Assembly: GCF_014595945.1 (NCBI RefSeq)
Contig: NZ_JABXWU010000012.1
Location: 1 to 64,000, forward strand
DNA length: 64,000 bases
Reading direction: 5' to 3'
Origin: Alkalibacillus aidingensis
GTDB lineage: Bacteria; Bacillota; Bacilli; Bacillales; Alkalibacillaceae
Notes under the pieces: model-generated
Told to the model about the DNA's origin: nothing
Seen by the model: only the letters and a program-made list of their open reading frames with translations
Database searches by the model: none
Shown: one piece after another, positions 8,908-16,614 of the stretch
Layout of the letters: every line of letters starts with the position of its first letter
Position numbering within the stretch: position 1 is the stretch's first letter
Position numbers and translations under genes: made by a program

Positions 8908-9999
8908 ATGAAAATAAGTAGAATGTTATTTTTTGTGGCGTTATTGAGTGTCCTATTGTTAGCAGCTTGTGGTGATTCGGGTGATGGCGAAACGATCGAG
9001 TTAAGAGCAGCAACAGGGTTGAGTTCTCAACACGCATGGTGGGATGCAACCATGGTTCCGTGGATGGATCGTGTTGAAGAGTTAACAGATGGTCAAGTAC
9101 AATTTGAAACATTTACTGGTGGTGAGCTCGTTGATGTTCCCGATGAAGCAGAAGCAACGCTAGATGGGACGATTGATGTTGGTTTGATTCTACCAATATA
9201 TGAACCCGATCAATATCCAATGGCAGAAGTGACGATGTTACCACTAGCTCATTCAGATACGTTAATTGCAACGCGTGCTTGGAACCGTTTATTAACTGAA
9301 AGTATGGAGCTACAAGATGGTGAAAGTTATTCAGATATGCAATTCTCAGAGTTTAAAATATTCCCAACATCGACAACTCAGGAGTACTCGATTTCCACTA
9401 CAGGACATTCATTTGAAACGGTTGATGATGTAGAAGGGACTTCATTAAGAACCCCTTCAAGAATACATGAGCTTTATTCTGAAAAGACAGGGATTAATAG
9501 TGTGACTATGCCTGCTGTTGAAATGTTTGACGCATTAAGCCGTGGATCGTTCGAGGGTAGCTATTATAGTATTGCAGACTGGTCCGGTTATGGATTCCAG
9601 GATTTATTTGAGTATACGCTTACTGGAATTAACTTTGGTCACTTTAATGCATTTATCGGAATGAGCGACGATCGTTTTGATGAATTACCAGAAAATGTTC
9701 AAGAGGCAATGGAACAAGCCGCTGAAGAAGTGTTGATTCCTGGTGGCGAAGAGTGGTTAGATCGTGCCGAAGAAATGATTGATTATAACGAAGATGAAGG
9801 TGGAGAATTCGTTGAATTTGATACTTTAGATCAATCGGTTCAAGATCATTTTAATGAAGGTATTGAAGAGACTTGGTTAGAATATGCAGAATTGCTTGAA
9901 GACCAAGGACTACCGGGGACGGACTTAATCATTCTTTGGAGAGATCTCATCATTGAAGAAGGTGGAGATGTCCCTGAGGCTTTAAAGGATATTGAGTAG
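8908..9999 (+). CDS. dctP: TRAP transporter substrate-binding lipoprotein (DctP family)
   Basis: The 363-residue protein starts with a lipoprotein signal ending in L-L-L-A-A-C (Cys about 21) and continues as a DctP-type solute receptor, with L-R-A-A-T-G near the mature N-terminus and the R-x-P-S family core (S-L-R-T-P-S-R, about 180-186), where an Arg usually binds a carboxylate. The mature protein is very acidic, as in halophiles. It captures an organic acid outside the cell for the DctM/DctQ permease. AAAGGGGAGG precedes the ATG. The ligand is unknown, but genomic context says it is the substrate of the acyl-CoA synthetase. Confidence 0.9.
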   Translation: MKISRMLFFVALLSVLLLAACGDSGDGETIELRAATGLSSQHAWWDATMVPWMDRVEELTDGQVQFETFTGGELVDVPDEAEATLDGTIDVGLILPIYEPDQYPMAEVTMLPLAHSDTLIATRAWNRLLTESMELQDGESYSDMQFSEFKIFPTSTTQEYSISTTGHSFETVDDVEGTSLRTPSRIHELYSEKTGINSVTMPAVEMFDALSRGSFEGSYYSIADWSGYGFQDLFEYTLTGINFGHFNAFIGMSDDRFDELPENVQEAMEQAAEEVLIPGGEEWLDRAEEMIDYNEDEGGEFVEFDTLDQSVQDHFNEGIEETWLEYAELLEDQGLPGTDLIILWRDLIIEEGGDVPEALKDIE

Positions 10000-10017
10000 T
10001 AAACATACCCCCTAAAC

Positions 10018-10047
10018 CTTACCACTCCTATGTCAAGGAGTGGTAAG
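10018..10047 (+). promoter_or_regulatory. Intercistronic hairpin between dctP and dctM
   Basis: CTTACCACTCCT pairs perfectly with AGGAGTGGTAAG around a 6-base loop. No T tract follows, so it is not a classical terminator. Stem-loops of this kind after the binding-protein gene often protect its mRNA 3' end and give more receptor than permease. Confidence 0.65.
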
Positions 10048-10087
10048 CGTTACATAAGTACTTTATTTAATAAGGAGGGGTTTAAGC

Positions 10088-11422
10088 ATGGATAACATAG
10101 TTATTATCGCCATTATATTAACAATGGTTGTTGTCTTGTTAATGTCTGGTTTATATATCCACTCGGTTTTATTTGCTGCAGGTATTATCGGATTAATTAT
10201 GCTAGAGGGCTTTAATTATCTTCCAGGGTTATTAGGAAATGAGTCGTTTAGAAGAGTTGCTAGTTATACATTAACAACGATTCCTTTATTCGTTTTGATG
10301 GCACAGTTTATCTTACAGGCAGGGATTGTTAGAGACGTCTTCTACCTTGTTAATAAAGCTGCTAGAGGAAGAAATAGTGTTTTAGGGATTTTAACATTAT
10401 CAATTGGTGGTGTGTTAGGGGCAGTCTCTGGTTCTGGGACAGCTACATCGGCATCGTTAGGTCAAGTGGCTATTCCTGAATTAAGGAAGCATGGTTACAG
10501 TGGTAGGTTAGCCGGTGCTATCGCTGCTTCGGGTGGGTCCTTGTCTGGAATTATTCCTCCTAGTATTATTCTAATTCTTTATGGTGTTGCAACTGAAACT
10601 CCAGTTGGCGCATTATTTATTGGAGCCATTATCCCAGGAATTATTGTTCTGCTAGTTTTTATTACGGTCATGCTAGTCTTTTATCAAGTAGAAAAGAAAC
10701 GGTCATCGCAAGCTGAACTGCCTGATGAGGAAGGTCAGCTAGAGGTTCATGGTAATCAACAAGTAAATCTATTACGATTATTCGTTGTTAGTTTTGCTGC
10801 GACGATGATTATGTTAGTTATCTTTGGTGGGATTTACTCAGGGTTATTCACCCCGACTGAAGCTGGTGGAGTGGGTGCTTTTGTTGCCTTTTTAGCTGCA
10901 GTTTGCTTAGGTAAAGTGAATTTTCAATTTTTACAACAATCATTGGTAGAAACCATTAAACTAACGGGAATGGTCATGTTGATTATGATTGGTGCTCAAA
11001 TCTTTGGAAGATTTGTTTCATTATCATTGCTACCTCGTAAATTAATTGATTTATTAGAACCAATTATGGAGCAGCCAGCGATTGTGTTAATTCTCATTTC
11101 ACTTTTTCTATTTGTGTTGTTTATGTTTATCGAAGGTGCAGCTGTTATTCTAATGACGATTCCAGTCCTATTACCTATAATGAATGCGTTACAAGTTGAT
11201 TTATTATGGTTTGGTGTTTTTGTGGGTATCATTTGTACGATTGGATTAATTACCCCTCCTGTTGGGCTGAGTGTTTATGCGGTTTCAGGTGTTAGTAAAA
11301 TTAGATCAGAAGCCATTTTTAAAGTGTGTATGATTTTTGCGTTATCTGCTTTGGCTATCGTTTGTGGGTTAATGATTCTATTCCCTGAAATTGCAACATT
11401 CTTACCAAGCTCTATGGATTAA
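10088..11422 (+). CDS. dctM: TRAP transporter large permease (DctM family)
   Basis: The 444-residue hydrophobic protein has about twelve membrane segments and the DctM signatures G-G-V-L-G-A-V-S-G-S-G-T-A-T-S-A (about 101-116), G-G-S-L-S-G-I-I-P-P-S (about 146-156), and F-T-P-T-E-A-G-G-V-G. It is the Na+-coupled translocating subunit. The gene order receptor, large subunit, small subunit differs from the common P-Q-M order. AAGGAGGGG is the ribosome binding site, and the hairpin upstream may lower its level relative to the receptor. Confidence 0.94.
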   Translation: MDNIVIIAIILTMVVVLLMSGLYIHSVLFAAGIIGLIMLEGFNYLPGLLGNESFRRVASYTLTTIPLFVLMAQFILQAGIVRDVFYLVNKAARGRNSVLGILTLSIGGVLGAVSGSGTATSASLGQVAIPELRKHGYSGRLAGAIAASGGSLSGIIPPSIILILYGVATETPVGALFIGAIIPGIIVLLVFITVMLVFYQVEKKRSSQAELPDEEGQLEVHGNQQVNLLRLFVVSFAATMIMLVIFGGIYSGLFTPTEAGGVGAFVAFLAAVCLGKVNFQFLQQSLVETIKLTGMVMLIMIGAQIFGRFVSLSLLPRKLIDLLEPIMEQPAIVLILISLFLFVLFMFIEGAAVILMTIPVLLPIMNALQVDLLWFGVFVGIICTIGLITPPVGLSVYAVSGVSKIRSEAIFKVCMIFALSALAIVCGLMILFPEIATFLPSSMD

Positions 11423-11443
11423 AAAGTGAAAGGGTGAATCTAA

Positions 11444-11989
11444 ATGGTTGCGATTGAAAAAGCTTATCATATTTTTGAAAAAATAAAGCTAATCGGTGTA
11501 TGGATCAGTGGCATCAGTTTATTTGGAATGATGTTATTTATCGTGATAGATGTGGTATTAAGAAATTTGTTTAACTCATCTATCAGTGGTGGTTTTGAAA
11601 TGGTTCAAAACTACTTTATGACATTAACCGTATTTCCGGCGTTAGCTTATGTTTATTCATCCGGGGTTCTACCCAAAATGGATCTATTAATAGAAAGGTT
11701 TCAGGATCAAGTTAAGAAGTTAATTATCTTCTTTATGATTGCTTTAGAGGTTTTCATATTAGCGATTATGTTTTATTTCTCACTTGATTATGCGATTAAT
11801 GGTTTTGAACGAAGCATGTCATTTCCTGCGGCAGGAACCTTATATCCGATTTACCCGTTTTTGTTTTTAATTCCTTTGGCCTTTTTCTTAATTGTCATTG
11901 AAAACATGTTTATTCTGATAAAAAATATCATGTTTAAAGAACCATCTTTTCTTTTTAAAGGTGATTCAACACAAGATTCTGGGGAGTAA
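11444..11989 (+). CDS. dctQ: TRAP transporter small permease (DctQ family)
   Basis: The 181-residue protein has four predicted membrane helices, with the typical DctQ features: a first helix ending in V-D-V-V-L-R-N (about 41-47) and a long loop before G-F-E-M-V-Q-N. It pairs with DctM in the membrane. It lies 21 bp behind dctM and is followed by the phosphatase gene 13 bp later, so it is in the middle of the operon. Confidence 0.9.
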   Translation: MVAIEKAYHIFEKIKLIGVWISGISLFGMMLFIVIDVVLRNLFNSSISGGFEMVQNYFMTLTVFPALAYVYSSGVLPKMDLLIERFQDQVKKLIIFFMIALEVFILAIMFYFSLDYAINGFERSMSFPAAGTLYPIYPFLFLIPLAFFLIVIENMFILIKNIMFKEPSFLFKGDSTQDSGE

Positions 11990-12002
11990 GTGAGGTTAGG
12001 TC

Positions 12003-12749
12003 ATGAGAAAAATATATGTTGTGACTCAAAAAGAGCTTGTCAATTCCGATCGTTTACAAGGCGCAACGGCTATTGTGATAGATGTGTTTTTGGCAACTTC
12101 GACAATTACATTTTTATTAGAGAAAAATTATCAGCCGGTTTATGCTGCTGAGAACCAGGAACATGCTATGAATATTGCGAATCAGTTAGGTAGTGATACC
12201 CCGTTAATGCTCGGAGAAAAAAATGGTGAATCCATTAATGGGTTCGGTTTCCCTGATCCACGATTACTTAAGCATAGTGAGCAACAAAACGCAGCGATTA
12301 TTTGCTCTACCAATGGAACACGAGCTATTGAAGCAGCGAAAAGAGCCAAAAAATTATATATATCTTCTATAACGAATGGACATTTAGTAGCCAAGTCTGT
12401 TGATCAAGAATCGATCAATCACTCTCCAATTGTATTAGTTTGTTCAGGTAATGGAGGACATTTCTCATTAGAAGACTTTGTAGGGGCTGGTCATATTATT
12501 GATCACTTACTTAAGAGTGGAGAATTTGAGTTAAACGATGCTGCAAAACTAGCTAGAAATACCTTTATAAACGTTAGGTCAAATAATTTTATCGATTTAT
12601 ACAGTTGTGATACAAAGCACTTATTAGAAAGGCTAGGTTATCCAGGTTCTGTTGATTATGTCATTAATCAGTTTGAGAAAGTAAATGTTATTCCAGTGTA
12701 TCAAGAAGGAAAGATTATGAACATATCATCGGAGGTTACTCAATCATAG
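12003..12749 (+). CDS. ComB-family (2-phosphosulfolactate phosphatase-like) phosphatase
   Basis: The 248-residue protein shows the ComB family pattern: V-I-D-V-F-L-A-T-S-T-I (about 25-35), G-E-K-N-G-E-S-I-N-G-F (about 70-80) and I-C-S-T-N-G-T-R-A-I (about 99-108). The founding member, from methanogens, is a Mg-dependent acid phosphatase acting on 2-phosphosulfolactate in coenzyme M synthesis. Bacilli do not make coenzyme M, so the substrate here is probably another phosphorylated hydroxy acid. Its place between TRAP genes and the acyl-CoA kinase gene suggests removal of phosphate from a pathway intermediate or by-product (inference). Confidence 0.8.
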   Translation: MRKIYVVTQKELVNSDRLQGATAIVIDVFLATSTITFLLEKNYQPVYAAENQEHAMNIANQLGSDTPLMLGEKNGESINGFGFPDPRLLKHSEQQNAAIICSTNGTRAIEAAKRAKKLYISSITNGHLVAKSVDQESINHSPIVLVCSGNGGHFSLEDFVGAGHIIDHLLKSGEFELNDAAKLARNTFINVRSNNFIDLYSCDTKHLLERLGYPGSVDYVINQFEKVNVIPVYQEGKIMNISSEVTQS

Positions 12750-12762
12750 GGAGGTTAGGGTA

Positions 12763-13539
12763 TTGACACAATTAGTAAATGTTCGTGTTGAGGATCATAT
12801 AGCGATTATTGAATTGAATCATCAGCCGTTGAATGTACTAACTAAACCATTTTTAGGTGATATTCATTCAGCTGTTGAAGTAGTTACATCAAACGAAGAG
12901 ATAAGGGCATTAGTGATTCAATCTGCTTCAGAGAAAGCTTTTGTTGCCGGAGCAGATATTAAACAATTTTCAGAACTGGACCCGTCTTCAGGTCAACAGT
13001 TAGTCGAACGTGGTAAACAAATCTTTGATCAAATACAGGATGCTAGATTTCCAGTCATATGCGCTATTAATGGGGTTGCATTAGGAGGGGGGTTGGAATT
13101 AGCTCTTGCTTGCGATATTAGGGTGGCAGAAAGTAAAGCTAAATTAGGACTACCTGAGACTGGGTTAGGTGTATTACCAGGCTATGGTGGAACACAAAGA
13201 CTCGCTAGATTAATAGGTTTGGGTAAAGCTAAGGAGATGATTTTTACAGGTGAACCTCTTAAAGCTGAAGAAGCCTATCGGTTGGGGTTAGTTGAACATC
13301 TCGTTAGTGATGGTAAATCACCAAAGGTGGCATTAGAGATAGCTGAGAAGATTGCCAAACAGGGTCCTATAGCCATAACAAATGCAAAAAAGGCAGTTAA
13401 CCAAGGCTTTGAGCTGCCACTCAATGAGGGGCAGCAAATCGAATCAGAGTTATTCGCACAACTATGTGAAACTCAGGACATACAAGAAGGTGTTGAGGCA
13501 TTTCTTGAAAAAAGAGATCCAGTTTTCAAAGGTGAATAG
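12763..13539 (+). CDS. Enoyl-CoA hydratase (both catalytic Glu present)
   Basis: The 258-residue crotonase begins with TTG behind GGGAGGT. It has the oxyanion segment A-F-V-A-G-A-D-I-K-Q-F and both catalytic acids of true hydratases: G-G-G-L-E-L-A-L-A-C-D (Glu about 112) and G-L-P-E-T-G-L-G-V-L-P-G-Y-G-G-T-Q-R (Glu about 132). It should hydrate a trans-2-enoyl-CoA to the 3S-hydroxyacyl-CoA used by the dehydrogenase at 18317. It is the only one of the three crotonases here with the canonical site. Confidence 0.92.
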   Translation: MTQLVNVRVEDHIAIIELNHQPLNVLTKPFLGDIHSAVEVVTSNEEIRALVIQSASEKAFVAGADIKQFSELDPSSGQQLVERGKQIFDQIQDARFPVICAINGVALGGGLELALACDIRVAESKAKLGLPETGLGVLPGYGGTQRLARLIGLGKAKEMIFTGEPLKAEEAYRLGLVEHLVSDGKSPKVALEIAEKIAKQGPIAITNAKKAVNQGFELPLNEGQQIESELFAQLCETQDIQEGVEAFLEKRDPVFKGE

Positions 13540-13560
13540 TTAGCAAGAGAGGAGGATTTC

Positions 13561-14610
13561 ATGACCACTAGTCAAGATTTTGTTGATCACAAATATATTA
13601 ACTGGGAGTTATTTGAACAATTTTTAAGAGAATCCGTTGAAGGTTTACCGGATAAACTGATGGATGTTAAGAAGTTTTCAGAAGGATACTCGAATCAAAC
13701 CTATCTTATTCAGGTCGGTGAGTGGGAAGGAGTTATGAGAAGACCCCCTTTTGGAGAAATTCCACCTAAGGCTCATGACATGGAAAGAGAACATAATTTG
13801 TTAAAGAAAATTAATCAAGCGTTTGATCTAGCACCCAAGCCATATGTCTATTCTGAGGGTAACCAGATAATGGATAAACACTTCTATATAATGGAAAAGA
13901 AAAATGGAATTGTTATTGATGAAAAGATCCCAAGTTGGTATGGGAAATCGGAAGATATTGGGGGCATCATTTCTGACCAAGTTATTGAAACCATGGTTAA
14001 GATGCAAGCAATCGATTATCGAAAAGCTAATTTGGAAGGTATCGGAAAACCAAATGGGTACTTGGAGAGACAGGTACATGGTTGGATAAAACGATTCAAC
14101 CGTTCAAAAACGGATGATGTTCATTCATTAGAACAACTGGAGCAATGGTTTGTGAATAGTATGCCCACTACAAAAGAATCAACCATTGTTCATAATGATT
14201 TTAAATTAAATAATATAGTATTGGATGAAAAGGTAGTAGGTAAAGTAAATGGTATCATTGATTGGGAGTTATCAACGATAGGAGACCCAATGACAGACTT
14301 AGGTTCAACAGTCGCGTATTGGGGAGAAGCAGGGGATCCTGATTTAGGTATTAATGTCGTTACTGATCAACCTGGATTCTATAGTCGACGTGACTTTTTA
14401 AGTCGTTATGCAGAGAAAAGTGGTCGTGATTTATCTGAAATTACGTTTTATGTTGCATTTGGTTTTTATAAATTAGCAGGTATCTTACAGCAAATCTATT
14501 ATCGTTGGAAAATCGGTGAATTAAAAGATAATCGTTTTAAGGAGTTAAATCATTCAATTAATAATTTACTAGAGATGGCTGAATTAACTAGTCAGAACCG
14601 TTTGTTATAG
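13561..14610 (+). CDS. APH-fold phosphotransferase, ACAD10/11 N-domain / LvaA type
   Basis: The 349-residue kinase-fold protein has a glycine loop S-E-G-Y-S-N-Q-T-Y-L-I (about 40-50), then M-R-R-P-P-F-G typical of the ACAD10/11 and LvaA clade. The catalytic loop is V-H-N-D-F-K-L-N-N (about 209-217), and the Mg-binding Asp is in I-I-D-W-E-L-S-T-I-G-D-P (about 232-243). In the P. putida levulinate pathway and in animal ACAD10/11 this domain phosphorylates the 4-hydroxyl of 4-hydroxyacyl-CoA; the dehydrogenase-like partner then removes phosphate. The partner gene here is at 5869. GAGGAGG is the ribosome binding site. Antibiotic resistance is unlikely. Confidence 0.88.
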   Translation: MTTSQDFVDHKYINWELFEQFLRESVEGLPDKLMDVKKFSEGYSNQTYLIQVGEWEGVMRRPPFGEIPPKAHDMEREHNLLKKINQAFDLAPKPYVYSEGNQIMDKHFYIMEKKNGIVIDEKIPSWYGKSEDIGGIISDQVIETMVKMQAIDYRKANLEGIGKPNGYLERQVHGWIKRFNRSKTDDVHSLEQLEQWFVNSMPTTKESTIVHNDFKLNNIVLDEKVVGKVNGIIDWELSTIGDPMTDLGSTVAYWGEAGDPDLGINVVTDQPGFYSRRDFLSRYAEKSGRDLSEITFYVAFGFYKLAGILQQIYYRWKIGELKDNRFKELNHSINNLLEMAELTSQNRLL

Positions 14611-14620
14611 GGGGTTACCA

Positions 14621-15055
14621 ATGAGTGAGGGGATATTCTATTACACTCCTTTAAAAGTTAGTGTCGAGCACATTTATCAGCTCTCTAAGATTTTAGGGTT
14701 TAAGGATGATGTTTATTATGATCGCAAAGAGGCTCAAAACCAAGGTTATGCGGACATATTAGCTCCCCCAACCTTTATGACATTGGTCGACTATTCAAAT
14801 GATAAAGACCTTTATCAGATGTTTGAAGCATTAAATATTGACGGTTCAAAAGTGTTACACGGTGAGCAATCTTATGACTATCTCCAACCTGTTGTTTCAG
14901 GAGACACTTTAGAAGCAGAGGCTAGAGTGATCGACAAAGTTGATAAAGGCGATAAACGTTTTTATAAGGTGAGAACGGACTACTATAATCAATCAGGGAA
15001 CAGAGTAGTTGTTGGCGAGGCAACATATATTGAATTGGATGTTAGGGATGAATAA
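14621..15055 (+). CDS. MaoC-like dehydratase subunit, FAS1-type N-terminal hotdog domain
   Basis: This 144-residue protein looks like the non-catalytic N-terminal hotdog half of a two-part MaoC dehydratase: A-P-P-T-F-M-T (about 48-54), H-G-E-Q-S-Y-D-Y (about 82-89) and P-V-V-S-G-D-T-L near the middle. The next gene supplies the catalytic half with the D-x-N-P-x-H motif, and the stop of one and the start of the other are adjacent. Together they would form an R-specific enoyl-CoA hydratase or 3-hydroxyacyl-CoA dehydratase, as in actinobacterial HadAB/HtdXY-like pairs. Confidence 0.82.
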   Translation: MSEGIFYYTPLKVSVEHIYQLSKILGFKDDVYYDRKEAQNQGYADILAPPTFMTLVDYSNDKDLYQMFEALNIDGSKVLHGEQSYDYLQPVVSGDTLEAEARVIDKVDKGDKRFYKVRTDYYNQSGNRVVVGEATYIELDVRDE

Positions 15056-15056
15056 G

Positions 15057-15410
15057 ATGGAACAGGAACCGTTTGAAAAAATAACTCAAACCCAATTAAT
15101 GGAATATGCTCAGATTTCAGGGGATTTAAACCCTATTCATATCGATGAGGGGGTTGCAAAGGAACTAGGTTATCAAACAAACTTTGCTCACGGTATGTTG
15201 ATATTAGGCCTGATTACCAGGTGGGTTCAAGATCGATACAAGAGTTACCAATTATCATCTATAAATACACGTTTTATCTCACCAATTTATAAAGAAGAAT
15301 CTTTATATTACTCGGAATCTATAAAAGAATCTGAGGTATTAGATGTCGAGATTATCAGTGAGAAAAATATAAGGAAACTGATAGCTACAGTCAACTTATC
15401 TAAACGATAG
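15057..15410 (+). CDS. MaoC-family dehydratase/hydratase, catalytic subunit
   Basis: The 117-residue hotdog protein has the R-hydratase motif S-G-D-L-N-P-I-H-I-D (about 16-25, catalytic Asp and His) and A-H-G-M-L (about 43-47). Several upstream in-frame starts overlap the previous gene; the ATG at 15057 begins one base after its TAA and has TTAGGG at suitable distance, so it is chosen, with 15048 as an alternative. It should pair with the hotdog protein encoded just upstream. Its R-stereochemistry would complement the S-specific crotonase at 12763. Confidence 0.85.
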   Translation: MEQEPFEKITQTQLMEYAQISGDLNPIHIDEGVAKELGYQTNFAHGMLILGLITRWVQDRYKSYQLSSINTRFISPIYKEESLYYSESIKESEVLDVEIISEKNIRKLIATVNLSKR

Positions 15411-15432
15411 CCTATAGTTGAGGAGGAATAAT

Positions 15433-16614
15433 ATGGGTAAAGTATATTTAATTAATGGAGCACGAACACCTTTTACGGCCTTTGGTGGATCGTTTGTTGA
15501 CACAGATGCAGTACAGTTAGGGGTAGCAACGGCTAAGGAGGCTCTAAAGCGATCTCAAGTATCCCCATCTAATGTGGATCAAGTAATTTATGGGAATGTG
15601 ATCCAGTCTGGAAAAAATGCTGCATATTTATCACGTCATATTGGTCTGTACAGTGATGTACCTAAAGAAATACCAGCGTTAACGTTAAATCGCCTGTGTG
15701 GATCCGGTTTACAATCTGTTGTAACGGGGGCACAACAGGTCTTACTAAATGAAGCGAATATCGTATTAGCTGGTGGTTCTGAGAACATGTCACAGGCTCC
15801 TTTTTCGAATTTTAAACAGCGTTTTAAAGGGGTGAAAATGGGAGAATTAGCTTTTGAAGATATGCTTCAAGCAACATTAACTGATCAGTATACAGGTAAA
15901 GGTATGGGGATGACGGCTGAGAAGCTTGCAGAGTTACATGGCATCTCTAGGGAAGAGCAGGATGCCTATTCAGTGGAATCCCACAAGCGCGCAACTCAAG
16001 CCGTTGAAAATAGGACGTTCGAAGAGGAGATTGTGCCTGTTGAGGTAAAGAAACGTCGAGATACAGTACAAATTTCTAAAGATGAACATATCAAACCAGA
16101 CTCGACAGTTGAAGTCATGTCAAAATTAAAACCCGTATTCAAACAAGATGGAACGGTTACTGCTGCTAACTCATCAGGCATTAATGATGGGGCAGCTAGT
16201 GTTGTTATAGCTGGTGAAAAAGCGATTCAAGAGCACCAGGTATCACCTATGGTAGAAATTAAATCATGGGGAGTTGCAGGAGTCGACCCAACTATTATGG
16301 GAATTGGACCTGTCCCTGCTATTAATCAGGCTTTACAAAGAGCTAACCTAACTATTGATGATATGGATTTAGTAGAAGTAAATGAAGCATTTGCTGCTCA
16401 GTATTTAGCAGTTGAAAAGGAGTTAGGGTTAGATCGTTCTAAAACGAATGTAAACGGGGGAGCTATTGCGTTAGGTCATCCTGTTGGTGCTAGTGGAACC
16501 CGTGTTTTGTTAACAGCTGCTTATGAATTAAAACGCAGAGAAGGTCGCTACGCCGTTGTTAGTTTATGCATTGGTGGTGGCCAAGGGATAGCTGTGGTGA
16601 TTGAGAATGTCTAA
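15433..16614 (+). CDS. Thiolase (acetyl-CoA acyltransferase)
   Basis: The 393-residue enzyme shows all thiolase active-site blocks: N-R-L-C-G-S-G-L-Q-S-V (nucleophilic Cys about 88), V-N-E-A-F-A-A-Q, G-G-A-I-A-L-G-H-P-V-G-A-S-G (His about 349) and C-I-G-G-G-Q-G (Cys about 379). It cleaves a 3-ketoacyl-CoA to acetyl-CoA or propionyl-CoA plus a shortened acyl-CoA, the last step of a beta-oxidation turn. GAGGAGG places the start at 15433. It overlaps the next gene by 8 bases. Confidence 0.94.
   Translation: MGKVYLINGARTPFTAFGGSFVDTDAVQLGVATAKEALKRSQVSPSNVDQVIYGNVIQSGKNAAYLSRHIGLYSDVPKEIPALTLNRLCGSGLQSVVTGAQQVLLNEANIVLAGGSENMSQAPFSNFKQRFKGVKMGELAFEDMLQATLTDQYTGKGMGMTAEKLAELHGISREEQDAYSVESHKRATQAVENRTFEEEIVPVEVKKRRDTVQISKDEHIKPDSTVEVMSKLKPVFKQDGTVTAANSSGINDGAASVVIAGEKAIQEHQVSPMVEIKSWGVAGVDPTIMGIGPVPAINQALQRANLTIDDMDLVEVNEAFAAQYLAVEKELGLDRSKTNVNGGAIALGHPVGASGTRVLLTAAYELKRREGRYAVVSLCIGGGQGIAVVIENV

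Noticed and set aside
10040-10053. TGGTAAGCGTTACA as a cre site before dctM
   Set aside because: The dyad is one base short of the cre consensus and is part of the intercistronic hairpin.
13561-14610. Aminoglycoside resistance gene
   Set aside because: The APH fold is shared, but the M-R-R-P-P-F-G segment and the acyl-CoA operon context fit the ACAD10/11-LvaA clade.
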